DNA of 18,924 nucleotides from contig JAEXRD010000106.1 of NCBI GenBank assembly GCA_023438245.1, positions 1-18,924 on the forward strand, given 5' to 3'. The first letter of the stretch is position 1; each line of letters begins with the position of its first letter. The position numbers and the translations under genes are program-made. This DNA is from Pseudomonadota bacterium (GTDB taxonomy: Bacteria; Desulfobacterota; Desulfovibrionia; Desulfovibrionales; Desulfovibrionaceae). Shown one piece after another: positions 1 through 6,837 of this stretch. Under the pieces are notes generated by a model, which saw nothing but the letters and a program-made list of their open reading frames with translations, searched no databases and was not told the DNA's origin.

Positions 1-61
1 ACGCCCAGCCCTCGCGGGGCTCGTCCGCCATAAAATTGTTGTTCGATTTCCTGCGCGCCAT
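1..61 (-). CDS. Partial gene of unknown function, N-terminus only
   Basis: The minus strand opens an ATG at 61 that stays open to the window edge. It reads MARRKSNNNFMADEPREGWA, 20 codons. The ribosome binding site AGGAAGGA lies 5 nt before the ATG, which is the main reason to believe the start. A possible promoter lies at 124-153. The peptide is short, basic at the start and hydrophilic, with no signal peptide. I do not recognise the family from this fragment. The gene is separated from era by a terminator, so it is probably its own transcription unit. Confidence 0.5.
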   Translation of the reverse strand, partial: MARRKSNNNFMADEPREGWA

Positions 62-123
62 GCTATCCTTCCTGTTTTGCGTTGGCAACGGCCCGGAACG
101 GTTCCTGGACGAGTTCGGCGCAT

Positions 124-153
124 AGAATAGCACGTGGTTTTGGCCCCGGACAA
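124..153 (-). promoter_or_regulatory. Possible sigma70-type promoter for the left-edge gene
   Basis: Read on the minus strand, TTGTCC (148-153) and TATTCT (124-129) are separated by 18 nt. Each matches four of six consensus bases. This would give a leader of about 55 nt before the ATG at 61. The -35 lies in one copy of an imperfect direct repeat (138-156 and 165-188). Visual match only. Confidence 0.3.
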
Positions 154-188
154 AAAGGGCCTGCTTTTGGCCGGGAAAAGGACAAAAA
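138..188. repeat. Imperfect direct repeat between era and the left-edge gene
   Basis: Two copies are present: 138-156 (TTTTGGCC, 2 nt, GGACAAAAA) and 165-188 (TTTTGGCC, 7 nt, GGACAAAAA). The ends of the two copies are identical and only the middles differ. They lie upstream of the minus-strand gene that starts at 61 and overlap its candidate -35. They could be operator half-sites or a small tandem duplication. Confidence 0.5.
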
Positions 189-216
189 TATCCTCTTGAC
201 GGAGTTTCCGCCGCCC

Positions 217-255
217 AAAGCAAAGCCCCCTCCCGAGCAAACGCCGGAAGGGGGC
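217..255 (-). terminator. Rho-independent terminator of the glf-pepP-era cluster
   Basis: On the minus strand, GCCCCCTTCC (255-246) pairs with GGGAGGGGGC (234-225). This is a 10-bp stem with one G-U pair and an 11-nt loop. The tail is TTTGCTTT (224-217). It sits 65 nt after the era stop codon and before the next minus-strand gene, as expected for an operon end. The T tract is interrupted by GC, so efficiency is uncertain. Confidence 0.65.
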
Positions 256-271
256 CAATTCTTACTATAGC

Positions 272-308
272 GGGGTCCAGGGGGCGCAGCTCCCTGGCCG
301 CCGGAGGC
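272..308. repeat. GC-rich post-gene hairpin, possibly a dispersed repeat
   Basis: CCAGGGGGC (277-285) pairs with GCTCCCTGG (289-297) around a GCA loop, 9 bp with one G-U pair. Flanking GGGGT and CCGCCGGAGGC complete the unit. It lies just after the era stop and before the terminator. From memory, similar 'CCTCCGGCGGCCAGGG...CCCCTGG' units recur after genes in Desulfovibrio genomes. Only one copy is in this window, so the repeat status is inferred. Confidence 0.4.
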
Positions 309-319
309 TGTGCTTCTCT

Positions 320-1231
320 CTACTCGCCCAGGCCCATCTCCCGCAAAAAGCCGGGGTCTTCGGTCCAGTCCTCGCGCACGCGCACCCAGAGTTGGAGCTG
401 CACCTTGCGCTCCAGCAGCACTTCCAGCTCCAGCCGGGCGGCGGTGCCGATCTTCTTGAGCATCTGCCCGCCCTTGCCGATGACCATGCCCTTGTGGCTG
501 GCGCGGGCCACGTGGATGGCGGCGCTGATGGCCACGGGGCCTTCCTCGGGCTCGGTCCATTCCTCGATTTCCACGAGGGTGGAATAGGGCAGCTCCTGCT
601 CCAGGGCCAGGAAGAGCTGCTCGCGCACGATCTCCGCGGCCAGGAAGCGCATGCTGGCGGTGGAGAGCTGGTCCTCGGGGTACTGGGCCGCGCCCTCGGG
701 CAGGGTTTTGGTCACCGCGCCCATGAGCGTGTCCAGGCCGTCGCCGGTGGCGGCGGAAATGGGGAAGATCTCCGCGCCGGGGAAGGCCTGGGCGATGCGC
801 GTGAACAGCGGCAGCAGCTTGGGCTTGTCGCGGATGGCGTCGATCTTGTTGGCGGCGATGAACATGGGCCGGTCCAGGCCGCCCAGGCGCTGGGCCAGGG
901 GTTTGATCTCGCGGTCGAAGAGCTGGGGCTTCTGCACGTAGAGCTGGGCGTCCATGAGCAGCACCACGGCGTCGGCCTGGTGCAGCGCGCCCCAGGCGGC
1001 GTCGAGCAGCAGGCGGTTCATGCGCCCGGCCATGCGGTGCACGCCGGGGGTGTCCAGGAACACCACCTGGGCCTCGGGCGTGCTGAGGATGCCGCTGATG
1101 GCGTTGCGGGTGGTCTGCGGCTTGGGCGAGACGATGGCCAGCTTCTGGCCCAGCAGGCGGTTCATGAGCGTGCTCTTGCCGGCGTTGGGCGGGCCCATGA
1201 GGGCCACGTGGCCGAATCGATGTGTGGTCAT
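320..1231 (-). CDS. era: GTPase Era
   Basis: Era is a ribosome-associated GTPase that binds the 3' end of 16S rRNA and helps 30S maturation. The 303-residue protein has the usual length (about 300). The G1 loop GPPNAGKS is at residues 13-20. The G3 motif DTPGV and the G4 motif NKID follow. The C-terminal KH domain carries GKGGQMLKKIG followed by ARLELE, and it binds RNA. The start is an ATG with AAGGA 7 nt upstream. The stop of the M24 peptidase gene is only 15 nt before it, so the two are probably cotranscribed. GPPNAGKS in place of the more common GRPNVGKS is a minor variation. Nothing is missing, and the identification is secure. Confidence 0.98.
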   Translation of the reverse strand: MTTHRFGHVALMGPPNAGKSTLMNRLLGQKLAIVSPKPQTTRNAISGILSTPEAQVVFLDTPGVHRMAGRMNRLLLDAAWGALHQADAVVLLMDAQLYVQKPQLFDREIKPLAQRLGGLDRPMFIAANKIDAIRDKPKLLPLFTRIAQAFPGAEIFPISAATGDGLDTLMGAVTKTLPEGAAQYPEDQLSTASMRFLAAEIVREQLFLALEQELPYSTLVEIEEWTEPEEGPVAISAAIHVARASHKGMVIGKGGQMLKKIGTAARLELEVLLERKVQLQLWVRVREDWTEDPGFLREMGLGE

Positions 1232-1246
1232 GGAATATCCTTTTGA

Positions 1247-2326
1247 TTAAAACGGCTTGCAGCCGTCATCTGTCACCAAAACCATGTATTCCCAGCGGAT
1301 GCCGCCCCAGTTCGCATCGTACAGGCCCGGCTCCACGGTGACGACCATGCCGGGCTGGAACAGGCCCTCGGCGCGGGGGCCCAGGCTGGGGCCCTCGTGG
1401 GTTTCCAGGCCGATGCCGTGGCCCAGGGAGTGGGTGAACATGTGCGCCACGCCCGCGGCCTCGAACACCGCGTAGGCGGCCTTGTAGGCCCCGGAGATGG
1501 GCGCGCCGGGCCGGATGGCCTCCATGCCCGCCTTTTGCGCCGCCAGCACCAGCCTGCGCGTCTCGTCGAAGCGCTCCGTTGGCGTGCGGCCCACCCAGAA
1601 GGTGCGCGTCTGGTCGGAACAGTAGTCGTGCAGGCGGCAGCCTGTGTCCACCAGAACCAGCTCATTGTCACGCAGTTTCGTCTCGTCGGGGATGGCGTGG
1701 GGCAGGGCGGCGTTCTTGCCCACGCCCACGATGCTGGGGAAGCTCAGGCCCTCGGCCCCCAGCTCGCGGAACATGCGCTCGATGACCCAGGCGGTCTCGA
1801 CCTCGGTCATGCCGGGGGCCAGCTGGTCGGGCAGGTCGCGCATGACGCGGTGGTTGAGGCCGCAGGAGGCGCGCAGCAGCTCCACCTCGGCGGGCTCCTT
1901 GATGCGCCGCAGGCCCTCCACCAGGCCCTCGCTCTCCACGAGGGCGAAGTGGCGGCGCAGCTTCTCGTGGTCGAACACGCTCATGGCGCGCGGGTCGTAG
2001 CCCAGGGTGGAGACGCCCCGGCCCTTGAGAAATTCGGCGATGGCGGTGTGCTTGCCCGCGCCGTAGATGAGCGTGTCCGCCTCGGGCCAGAGCCGCTTCG
2101 CGGCGTCGGTGAAACGCGGGTCGGTGAACAGGCAGTCGCGCCCGTCCTGGGTCACCACCAGCCAGCCCACGCTCTCGTTGCACTGGGAGTCGTGCAGCTC
2201 GAACCCGGAGAGGTAGTAGCGGTTGGCCGGGTAGGTCACCAGCAGGGCGGGCAGGCTCTTGTCCTTCAGCAGCGCCCGCAGGCGCTCGCGCCGGTTCTCG
2301 AAGGCCCGTGTGTCGATCGGTGTCAT
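1247..2326 (-). CDS. M24B family metallopeptidase (Xaa-Pro aminopeptidase/dipeptidase)
   Basis: A 359-residue cytosolic peptidase of the pita-bread fold, predicted to cleave the bond before or after proline in short peptides. An N-terminal creatinase-like domain (about residues 1-125) precedes the catalytic domain. All five metal ligands are visible: Asp in VLVDTGC, Asp in CSDQTRTF, His in HSLGHGIGLETHEGP, Glu in VTVEPGLY, and Glu in GGIRWEYMVLVT. In the last motif the usual IRIED is IRWEY; the ligand Glu is kept but the next Asp is Tyr. I chose ATG 2326 over GTG 2329 because GGGAG lies 4 nt before the ATG and almost abuts the GTG. The gene begins 10 nt after the glf stop. Aminopeptidase P and prolidase cannot be told apart by eye. 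Confidence 0.92.
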   Translation of the reverse strand: MTPIDTRAFENRRERLRALLKDKSLPALLVTYPANRYYLSGFELHDSQCNESVGWLVVTQDGRDCLFTDPRFTDAAKRLWPEADTLIYGAGKHTAIAEFLKGRGVSTLGYDPRAMSVFDHEKLRRHFALVESEGLVEGLRRIKEPAEVELLRASCGLNHRVMRDLPDQLAPGMTEVETAWVIERMFRELGAEGLSFPSIVGVGKNAALPHAIPDETKLRDNELVLVDTGCRLHDYCSDQTRTFWVGRTPTERFDETRRLVLAAQKAGMEAIRPGAPISGAYKAAYAVFEAAGVAHMFTHSLGHGIGLETHEGPSLGPRAEGLFQPGMVVTVEPGLYDANWGGIRWEYMVLVTDDGCKPF

Positions 2327-2336
2327 CACTCTCCCG

Positions 2337-3713
2337 TCACTTCCATGTGTAGGTTTTCTCGGGCTGGCCCAGCACCATGCGCTCGGCCCATTCCACGCCC
2401 TGCATCACGCTGTGGTCCATGTTGCTGGCCTCGTACTTCCAGCCGCCGAAGCGCCCGCGCGAGTAGATGCCGCGTTCCTCCAGCCAGGGCTGCACCGCGC
2501 GCAGGATCTCGTCGCGCTCCAGGCAGGGGATGGGGTAGCCGTAGTCCACGGCCAGCTCGAAGCGGCTCTCGACCTTGGCCAGCGCCTCCTCGGGCAGCAG
2601 GGTGGTGTTCACCAGACCCCGCACCGTGCGCTCCATGACGCCGGAGAGGTCCTCGGGCTTGTGCTCGGAGAAGCTGGTCTCGCACAGGAAGGCCGATTTG
2701 CCGGGGCCGGGCGCGTTGGCGGGCGCGTAGTTGTGGAAATTGGTCACGCGGTAGAACGGGCAGTCGTCCTCCGGGAAGTACATCCAGCAGCGGTCGTCGT
2801 GGCCGCCCCCCATGCTCTGGGGCAGGGGGAAGCGCTCGTCCACGCCCACGCCCGCCACGAACACGCCGTTGTGCTTCAGGCCCGCGGCCTTGTCGCGCAG
2901 CGCGTCCGGGGCCTGGGAGAGCTGCTTCGTCATCAGCAGGTCCAGCGGGCCGGTGGAGAGCAGGTGTTTGTAGCGGACGGTCTCGCCCCCGGCCAGGGTC
3001 AGGGTCTTGGCCTCCGCGTCCACGCGGGTCACGGCCTGGCCAAAGCGGATGCGGTCCTTCAGACGGTCGGCCTGCCTGCGGTACACCTCGCCGGTGCCGC
3101 CGTGGGAGGGAAAGGTGAAGGTGTTGTTGGGCCCCCAGGAGGAGTCGTCCAGCTCCAGCAGGATGTTCTTCAGCACGCCCTCCAGCTCCACGATGCTGAC
3201 CCGCTCGCCCACCCAGGAGGCGTTCATGCGCGCGGGGTCGATGGCCCAGACCTTGAAGTTGTAGGGCCACAGGAAGGTCTCGCCGATGCCCTCGCCGAAC
3301 ACGCAGTGGATCCACTCGCGGAAGTTCCGCGGCGGGCCGTCCGGCCTGCGGCCCGGCAGCAGGCCGCGCACGCACTGCCACTTGGGCTCGCGCGGGAGGT
3401 GGCGGATGTTGTTCTGGAAGGGGTAGGGCACCCAGGTTCCGCTGGAGCGCACGCAGGCCTTGCGCTGGTGCCTCAGCTGATCCTGCCCCAGCAGGTCGTC
3501 GTGCATGCGGTCGAAATATTCGTAGTGCGAGAACACCACATGCCCGCCGATGTCCCAGGTGTAGCCCCGGTCGTCCTGGAAGCTGGCGGCCAGCCCCCCG
3601 GCGTAGGCATTTTTTTCCAGCACGAGAAAGTTGCGCGCGCCCAGCTCGATGAGCCTGCGCGCCGCGCCCAGGCCCGTGGGGCCAGCGCCGATGATGGCGT
3701 AGTCGACCTGCAT
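2337..3713 (-). CDS. glf: UDP-galactopyranose mutase, eukaryotic type
   Basis: A flavoenzyme that interconverts UDP-galactopyranose and UDP-galactofuranose, using reduced FAD, and so supplies Galf for surface polysaccharide. The 458-residue protein starts with the FAD-binding GAGPTGLGAARR (residues 9-20). It follows the Aspergillus fumigatus enzyme along its length, not the shorter (about 370-390) E. coli-type Glf. Residues equivalent to those I recall as functional in the fungal enzyme are all present: H58 and F61 in GGHVVFSHY, Y97 and Q100 in VPYPFQNN, R171 in GERV, N196 in WGPN, W310/Y312/R322 in CWMYFPEDDCPFYR, Y393 in YGYPIP, and R421, Y427, N431 in GRFGGWKYEASN. The ATG at 3713 has GGGAGGAG just upstream. 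The frame is open upstream to 3905, but that part lacks family similarity. An automated pipeline might call it only 'FAD-dependent oxidoreductase' or 'protoporphyrinogen oxidase-like'. Confidence 0.9.
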   Translation of the reverse strand: MQVDYAIIGAGPTGLGAARRLIELGARNFLVLEKNAYAGGLAASFQDDRGYTWDIGGHVVFSHYEYFDRMHDDLLGQDQLRHQRKACVRSSGTWVPYPFQNNIRHLPREPKWQCVRGLLPGRRPDGPPRNFREWIHCVFGEGIGETFLWPYNFKVWAIDPARMNASWVGERVSIVELEGVLKNILLELDDSSWGPNNTFTFPSHGGTGEVYRRQADRLKDRIRFGQAVTRVDAEAKTLTLAGGETVRYKHLLSTGPLDLLMTKQLSQAPDALRDKAAGLKHNGVFVAGVGVDERFPLPQSMGGGHDDRCWMYFPEDDCPFYRVTNFHNYAPANAPGPGKSAFLCETSFSEHKPEDLSGVMERTVRGLVNTTLLPEEALAKVESRFELAVDYGYPIPCLERDEILRAVQPWLEERGIYSRGRFGGWKYEASNMDHSVMQGVEWAERMVLGQPEKTYTWK

Positions 3714-3865
3714 TGAGGCTCCTCCCGGATCTTTCAGGGTCGCCCACGTTGAATTTTGGCTGGCGCTTTTTTCCGCCTGTGTGGTATGTGGACGACAATC
3801 ATCCGGGCTGTTCACAGACCGTGCCGAACTCCCCTTCCGCCGCGCCCCCGGGCGCGGCATCCTGC

Positions 3866-3905
3866 CCGTCACCCACCTTTCTCGCGGCTGTAACACTTCC
3901 GTCAC
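3866..3905 (+). promoter_or_regulatory. Tandem Pho boxes upstream of pstS (predicted PhoB operator)
   Basis: Four 7-nt half-sites begin at 3866, 3877, 3888 and 3899, exactly 11 bp apart: CCGTCAC, CTTTCTC, CTGTAAC, CCGTCAC. The proximal pair, CTGTAACACTTCCGTCAC (3888-3905), matches about 13 of 18 positions of the E. coli Pho box CTGTCATAWAWCTGTCAY. The third half-site from the gene (3877) is the weakest. The location directly upstream of pstS supports PhoB control under phosphate starvation. Confidence 0.75.
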
Positions 3906-3915
3906 ATGGTCTGGA

Positions 3916-3923
3916 TATATGAT
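3916..3923 (+). promoter_or_regulatory. -10 element of the pstS promoter
   Basis: TATATGAT lies about 10 nt downstream of the proximal Pho box. That is the spacing of PhoB-activated promoters, in which the Pho box replaces the -35 element. TATATG and TATGAT both read as -10 hexamers. The leader to the pstS ATG would be about 35-40 nt. Confidence 0.55.
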
Positions 3924-3966
3924 GCCCCGTCAGAGATCGAACATCAACCCTTTCGGAGGAACCCCA

Positions 3967-4821
3967 ATGAAGCGTCTCGTCACCTTCGCCCTCACCGCCC
4001 TGGCCGCCCTCGGCCTTGCCGCCAACGCCCTGGCCGGGGACATCCCGGTGAAGGGCTCCACCACCGTGCAGCCCATCATGCAGAAGGCCGCCGAGGCCTT
4101 CATGGCCCAGAACAAAGGCGTGTCCATCTCCATCTCCGCCTCCGGCTCCGGCGACGGCGCCAAAGCCATCATCGACGGCACCACCCCGCTGGCCATGATG
4201 AGCCGCGAGATGAAGGAGTCCGAGATCAAGCAGGCCAAGGAAAAGGGCGTCAACCCCAAGCAGATCACCGTGGCCTACGACTGCCTCACCCCCATCGTGA
4301 ACAGCGCCAATCCCGTGAAGAACCTGACCCTGGCCCAGCTGAAGGACATCTACACCGGCAAGGTGAAGGACTGGAAGGACCTGGGCGGCAACCCCGGCCA
4401 GATCGTGGTCATCTCCCGCGACTCCTCCTCCGGCACGTTTGAGTACTGGAACGAGCACGTGCTGAAGAAGGAGCGCGTGTTCCCCGGCGCGCTGATGCAG
4501 GCCAGCAACGGCGCCGTGGCCACCACCGTGGCCAAGAACAAGTACGCCATCGGCTACGTGGGCCTGGCCTACACCCACGCCCCCGGCATCCACGCCACCA
4601 GCGTCGAGGGCGTTCAGGGCAGCATCGACAACACCCTGAACGGCACCTACCCCGTGTCCCGCGGCCTGTACCTGTACACCAACGGCGAGCCCGCCGGCGA
4701 CGTGGCCAAGCTCGTGAACTTCATCCTCTCCGACGCCGGCCAGAAGATCGTGGCCAGCGTGGACTACATCCCCGTGAAGATGCCCAAGGACGCCAAGGCC
4801 GCCAAGAAGGCCAAGAAGTAG
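3967..4821 (+). CDS. pstS: Periplasmic phosphate-binding protein PstS
   Basis: The substrate-binding lipid-free component of the high-affinity PstSCAB phosphate ABC transporter; 284 residues. A Sec signal peptide covers residues 1-23 (MKRLV, hydrophobic core, cleavage after ALA before GD). Phosphate-binding loops are recognisable: KGSTTVQP near the mature N-terminus, SGSGDGAKA, and SRDSSSGTFEYW. The protein ends in a short lysine/alanine tail (KDAKAAKKAKK) of unknown role. The start is an ATG with TTTCGGAGGA 6 nt upstream; an in-frame extension upstream to 3781 is noncoding and contains the Pho boxes. pstC follows after 115 nt containing a strong hairpin. Phosphate-starvation induction through PhoB is predicted from the operator. 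Confidence 0.96.
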   Translation: MKRLVTFALTALAALGLAANALAGDIPVKGSTTVQPIMQKAAEAFMAQNKGVSISISASGSGDGAKAIIDGTTPLAMMSREMKESEIKQAKEKGVNPKQITVAYDCLTPIVNSANPVKNLTLAQLKDIYTGKVKDWKDLGGNPGQIVVISRDSSSGTFEYWNEHVLKKERVFPGALMQASNGAVATTVAKNKYAIGYVGLAYTHAPGIHATSVEGVQGSIDNTLNGTYPVSRGLYLYTNGEPAGDVAKLVNFILSDAGQKIVASVDYIPVKMPKDAKAAKKAKK

Positions 4822-4849
4822 CAGCCCGAACCGAGCACACTCTCCAGAG

Positions 4850-4898
4850 CGGTCCGCCCCCGCCCAAAGGCCCATCCCGCAGGGCGGGGGCCGGACCG
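4850..4898 (+). other. Strong intercistronic hairpin between pstS and pstC
   Basis: GGTCCGCCCCCGCCC (4851-4865) pairs with GGGCGGGGGCCGGACC (4882-4897). This gives 15 bp with a single bulged C, and one more C-G pair extends the outer end. The loop is 16 nt. No T tract follows, so it is not a classical terminator. In binding-protein-dependent transporters such hairpins often protect the upstream mRNA or attenuate read-through, giving more binding protein than permease. Confidence 0.65.
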
Positions 4899-4936
4899 GA
4901 ACACCAAGCAGACACGAAGCACATACGGAGCAGCGC

Positions 4937-5827
4937 ATGAACAGCAGGACCAGGGAGACCATCATCAAGCAGGCCTTCTTCGCCACGGCTGCCACCAGCC
5001 TGGCGGTTCTGGCCCTCATCATGATCTTCCTGTTCATGGAGGGGCTGCCCACCTTCGGCTTCATCAGCGTGAAGAACTTCATCTTCGGCATGGAGTGGTA
5101 CCCCACCGACGAGGCCCGGCCCGACTACGGCATCTTCCCGCTCTTCGCAGCCTCCGGCGCGGTGACGGTGCTGTCCAGCCTGCTGGCCATCCCGCTGGGC
5201 GTCATGAGCGCGGTGTACCTGGCGGAGATCGCCAGCCCCCGGGTGCGCGCCGTGGCCAAGCCCGTGGTGGAGATGCTGGCCAGCCTGCCCTCGGTGGTCA
5301 TCGGCTTCTTCGGCATGGTGGTGTTTGCGCCCTTCCTGCAGGAATTTCTGGACATCCCCGTGGGCCTGAACCTGTTCAACGCCTCGGTGATGCTGGCCTT
5401 CATGAGCGTGCCCACCATCGCCAGCGTCAGCGAGGACGCCATCTACGCCGTCCCGCGCGAGCTCAAGGAGGCCAGCCTGGCCCTGGGCGCCACGCACCTG
5501 GAGACGCTGATCCGCGTCACCATCCCGGCCGCGCTGTCCGGCATCGGCACCGCCGTCATCCTGGGCATGAGCCGGGCCATCGGCGAGACCATGGTGGTGC
5601 TGATGGTGGCGGGCGGCGCGGCCATGGTGCCGGACTCCATCTTCGGACCCATCCGGCCCATGCCCGCCAGCATCGCAGCGGAAATGGCCGAGGCGCCCTT
5701 CCGCGGCAACCACTACCACGCGCTGTTCGCCACGGCCATGGTGCTCTTCCTGGTGACGCTGTTCTTCAACGTGCTGGCCGACTACATTTCCCACAAGCAC
5801 CGCCAGGCCGGCTCGGCCAGCCTGTAG
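4937..5827 (+). CDS. pstC: Phosphate ABC transporter permease PstC
   Basis: An inner-membrane permease subunit of the Pst phosphate importer; 296 residues, about six transmembrane segments. The first is residues 13-35. The cytoplasmic EAA loop that contacts the ATPase is clear: ELKEASLALGATHLETLIRVTIPAALSGI. The GMSRAIGETM segment is typical of PstC/PstA. GGAG lies 6 nt before the ATG. The stop codon is 11 nt before the pstA ATG, so the two permeases are translationally close. Identity is secure; PstC versus PstA follows from order and the GLPTFGF...FIFGMEWYP N-terminal loop. Confidence 0.95.
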   Translation: MNSRTRETIIKQAFFATAATSLAVLALIMIFLFMEGLPTFGFISVKNFIFGMEWYPTDEARPDYGIFPLFAASGAVTVLSSLLAIPLGVMSAVYLAEIASPRVRAVAKPVVEMLASLPSVVIGFFGMVVFAPFLQEFLDIPVGLNLFNASVMLAFMSVPTIASVSEDAIYAVPRELKEASLALGATHLETLIRVTIPAALSGIGTAVILGMSRAIGETMVVLMVAGGAAMVPDSIFGPIRPMPASIAAEMAEAPFRGNHYHALFATAMVLFLVTLFFNVLADYISHKHRQAGSASL

Positions 5828-5838
5828 AGGACGAATCC

Positions 5839-6765
5839 ATGAACGCAGAGGCGACCGCCATGACCGCAACCACGACAGCCCCCATCTCCCTTCGCCGCAC
5901 CAGCGGCCGCGACCTCAGGCGCAACGCCGTGCAGTGGCTGGCCTTCATGATGCTGCGCGGGGCCATCCTGGTGGTGGCCGCCGCCCTGGTCATCATCGTG
6001 GGCTTCCTGGTCAAGAACGGGGCCTCGGCCATCAGCTGGGACTTCCTCACCGAGCCGCCGCGCAACTACATGACCGAGGGCGGCGTGTGGCCCTGCATCG
6101 TGGGCACGCTGCTGCTCTCCCTGGGGGCCATGAGCGTGGCCCTGCCGCTGGGCGTGGCCAGCGCCATCTACCTGCACGAATACGCCAAGCCCGGGCCGTT
6201 CATGCGCATCGTGCGGCTGGGGGTGAACAACCTGGCGGGCGTGCCCTCGGTGGTGTTCGGCCTGTTCGGCCTGGGGCTTTTCGTCACGGCCATGGAGCTG
6301 GGCGTGTCGCTGGCCGCGGGCTGGCTCACGCTGGGGGCGCTGTGCCTGCCGGTGGTCATCGGCACGGCGGAGGAGGCCCTGCGGGGCGTGCCCTCCACCT
6401 ACCGCGAGGCGTCCCTGGCCCTGGGCGGCACCAAGTGGCAGACCATCTGGCGGGTTGTGCTGCCCAGCGCGCTGCCCGGCATCCTCACCGGCTCCATCCT
6501 GGGCATTTCCCGCGCCGCGGGCGAGACGGCGGCCATCATGTTCACGGCGGCGGTGTTCTACACCCCCAAGATGCCGGACTCGATCTTCTCCGACGTCATG
6601 GCCCTGCCCTACCACATCTATGTGCTGGCCACGGCGGGCACGGAAATCGAGAAGACCCGGCCCATCCAGTTCGGCACGGCGCTGGTGCTCATCGCCCTGG
6701 TGCTGGGCATGAACCTGTTCGCCATCCTGCTGCGGGCCTGGCTGCAGAAGCGCCACGCCAAGTAG
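5839..6765 (+). CDS. pstA: Phosphate ABC transporter permease PstA
   Basis: The second permease subunit of the Pst importer; 308 residues with about six membrane segments. The first follows a 35-residue cytoplasmic N-terminus (residues 37-56). The EAA loop reads STYREASLALGGTKWQTIWRVVLPSALPGI and is followed by GISRAAGETAAIMFTAAVFY, a PstA hallmark. The start is the ATG at 5839, with GAGGA overlapping the pstC stop region. The frame is open far upstream through pstC, but that extension is antisense-like and not homologous. A strong terminator follows within 30 nt. The ATPase gene pstB and the regulator gene phoU, which usually follow, are absent here. Confidence 0.96.
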   Translation: MNAEATAMTATTTAPISLRRTSGRDLRRNAVQWLAFMMLRGAILVVAAALVIIVGFLVKNGASAISWDFLTEPPRNYMTEGGVWPCIVGTLLLSLGAMSVALPLGVASAIYLHEYAKPGPFMRIVRLGVNNLAGVPSVVFGLFGLGLFVTAMELGVSLAAGWLTLGALCLPVVIGTAEEALRGVPSTYREASLALGGTKWQTIWRVVLPSALPGILTGSILGISRAAGETAAIMFTAAVFYTPKMPDSIFSDVMALPYHIYVLATAGTEIEKTRPIQFGTALVLIALVLGMNLFAILLRAWLQKRHAK

Positions 6766-6785
6766 CCCCGCCGCGCCAAGGAACG

Positions 6786-6812
6786 AAAAAAGGCCCCGCA
6801 AGGGGCCTTTTT
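6786..6812. terminator. Bidirectional Rho-independent terminator between pstA and the MucR-like gene
   Basis: A run of A (6786-6791), then GGCCCC, loop GCAA, GGGGCC, then TTTTT (6808-6812). The A and T tracts extend the stem and give a U tail on both strands. It therefore serves the pst operon on the plus strand and the convergent MucR-like gene (ends at 6838) on the minus strand. Confidence 0.93.
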
Positions 6813-6837
6813 CATTCGTCGCATCACTCCGGCGGAA

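Noticed and set aside
63..560. Arg/Gly/Pro-rich minus-strand open frame covering the end of era and the intergenic terminator
   Set aside because: Out of frame with era, low complexity, runs through a terminator and repeat, and has no start signal.
392..1246. Long plus-strand open frame antisense to era (similar ones oppose glf at 2259-3716 and pepP-like at 1397-2638)
   Set aside because: The translation is a His/Gly/Ala/Leu-rich mirror of a high-GC gene, with no domain and no ribosome binding site; the minus-strand genes are unambiguous.
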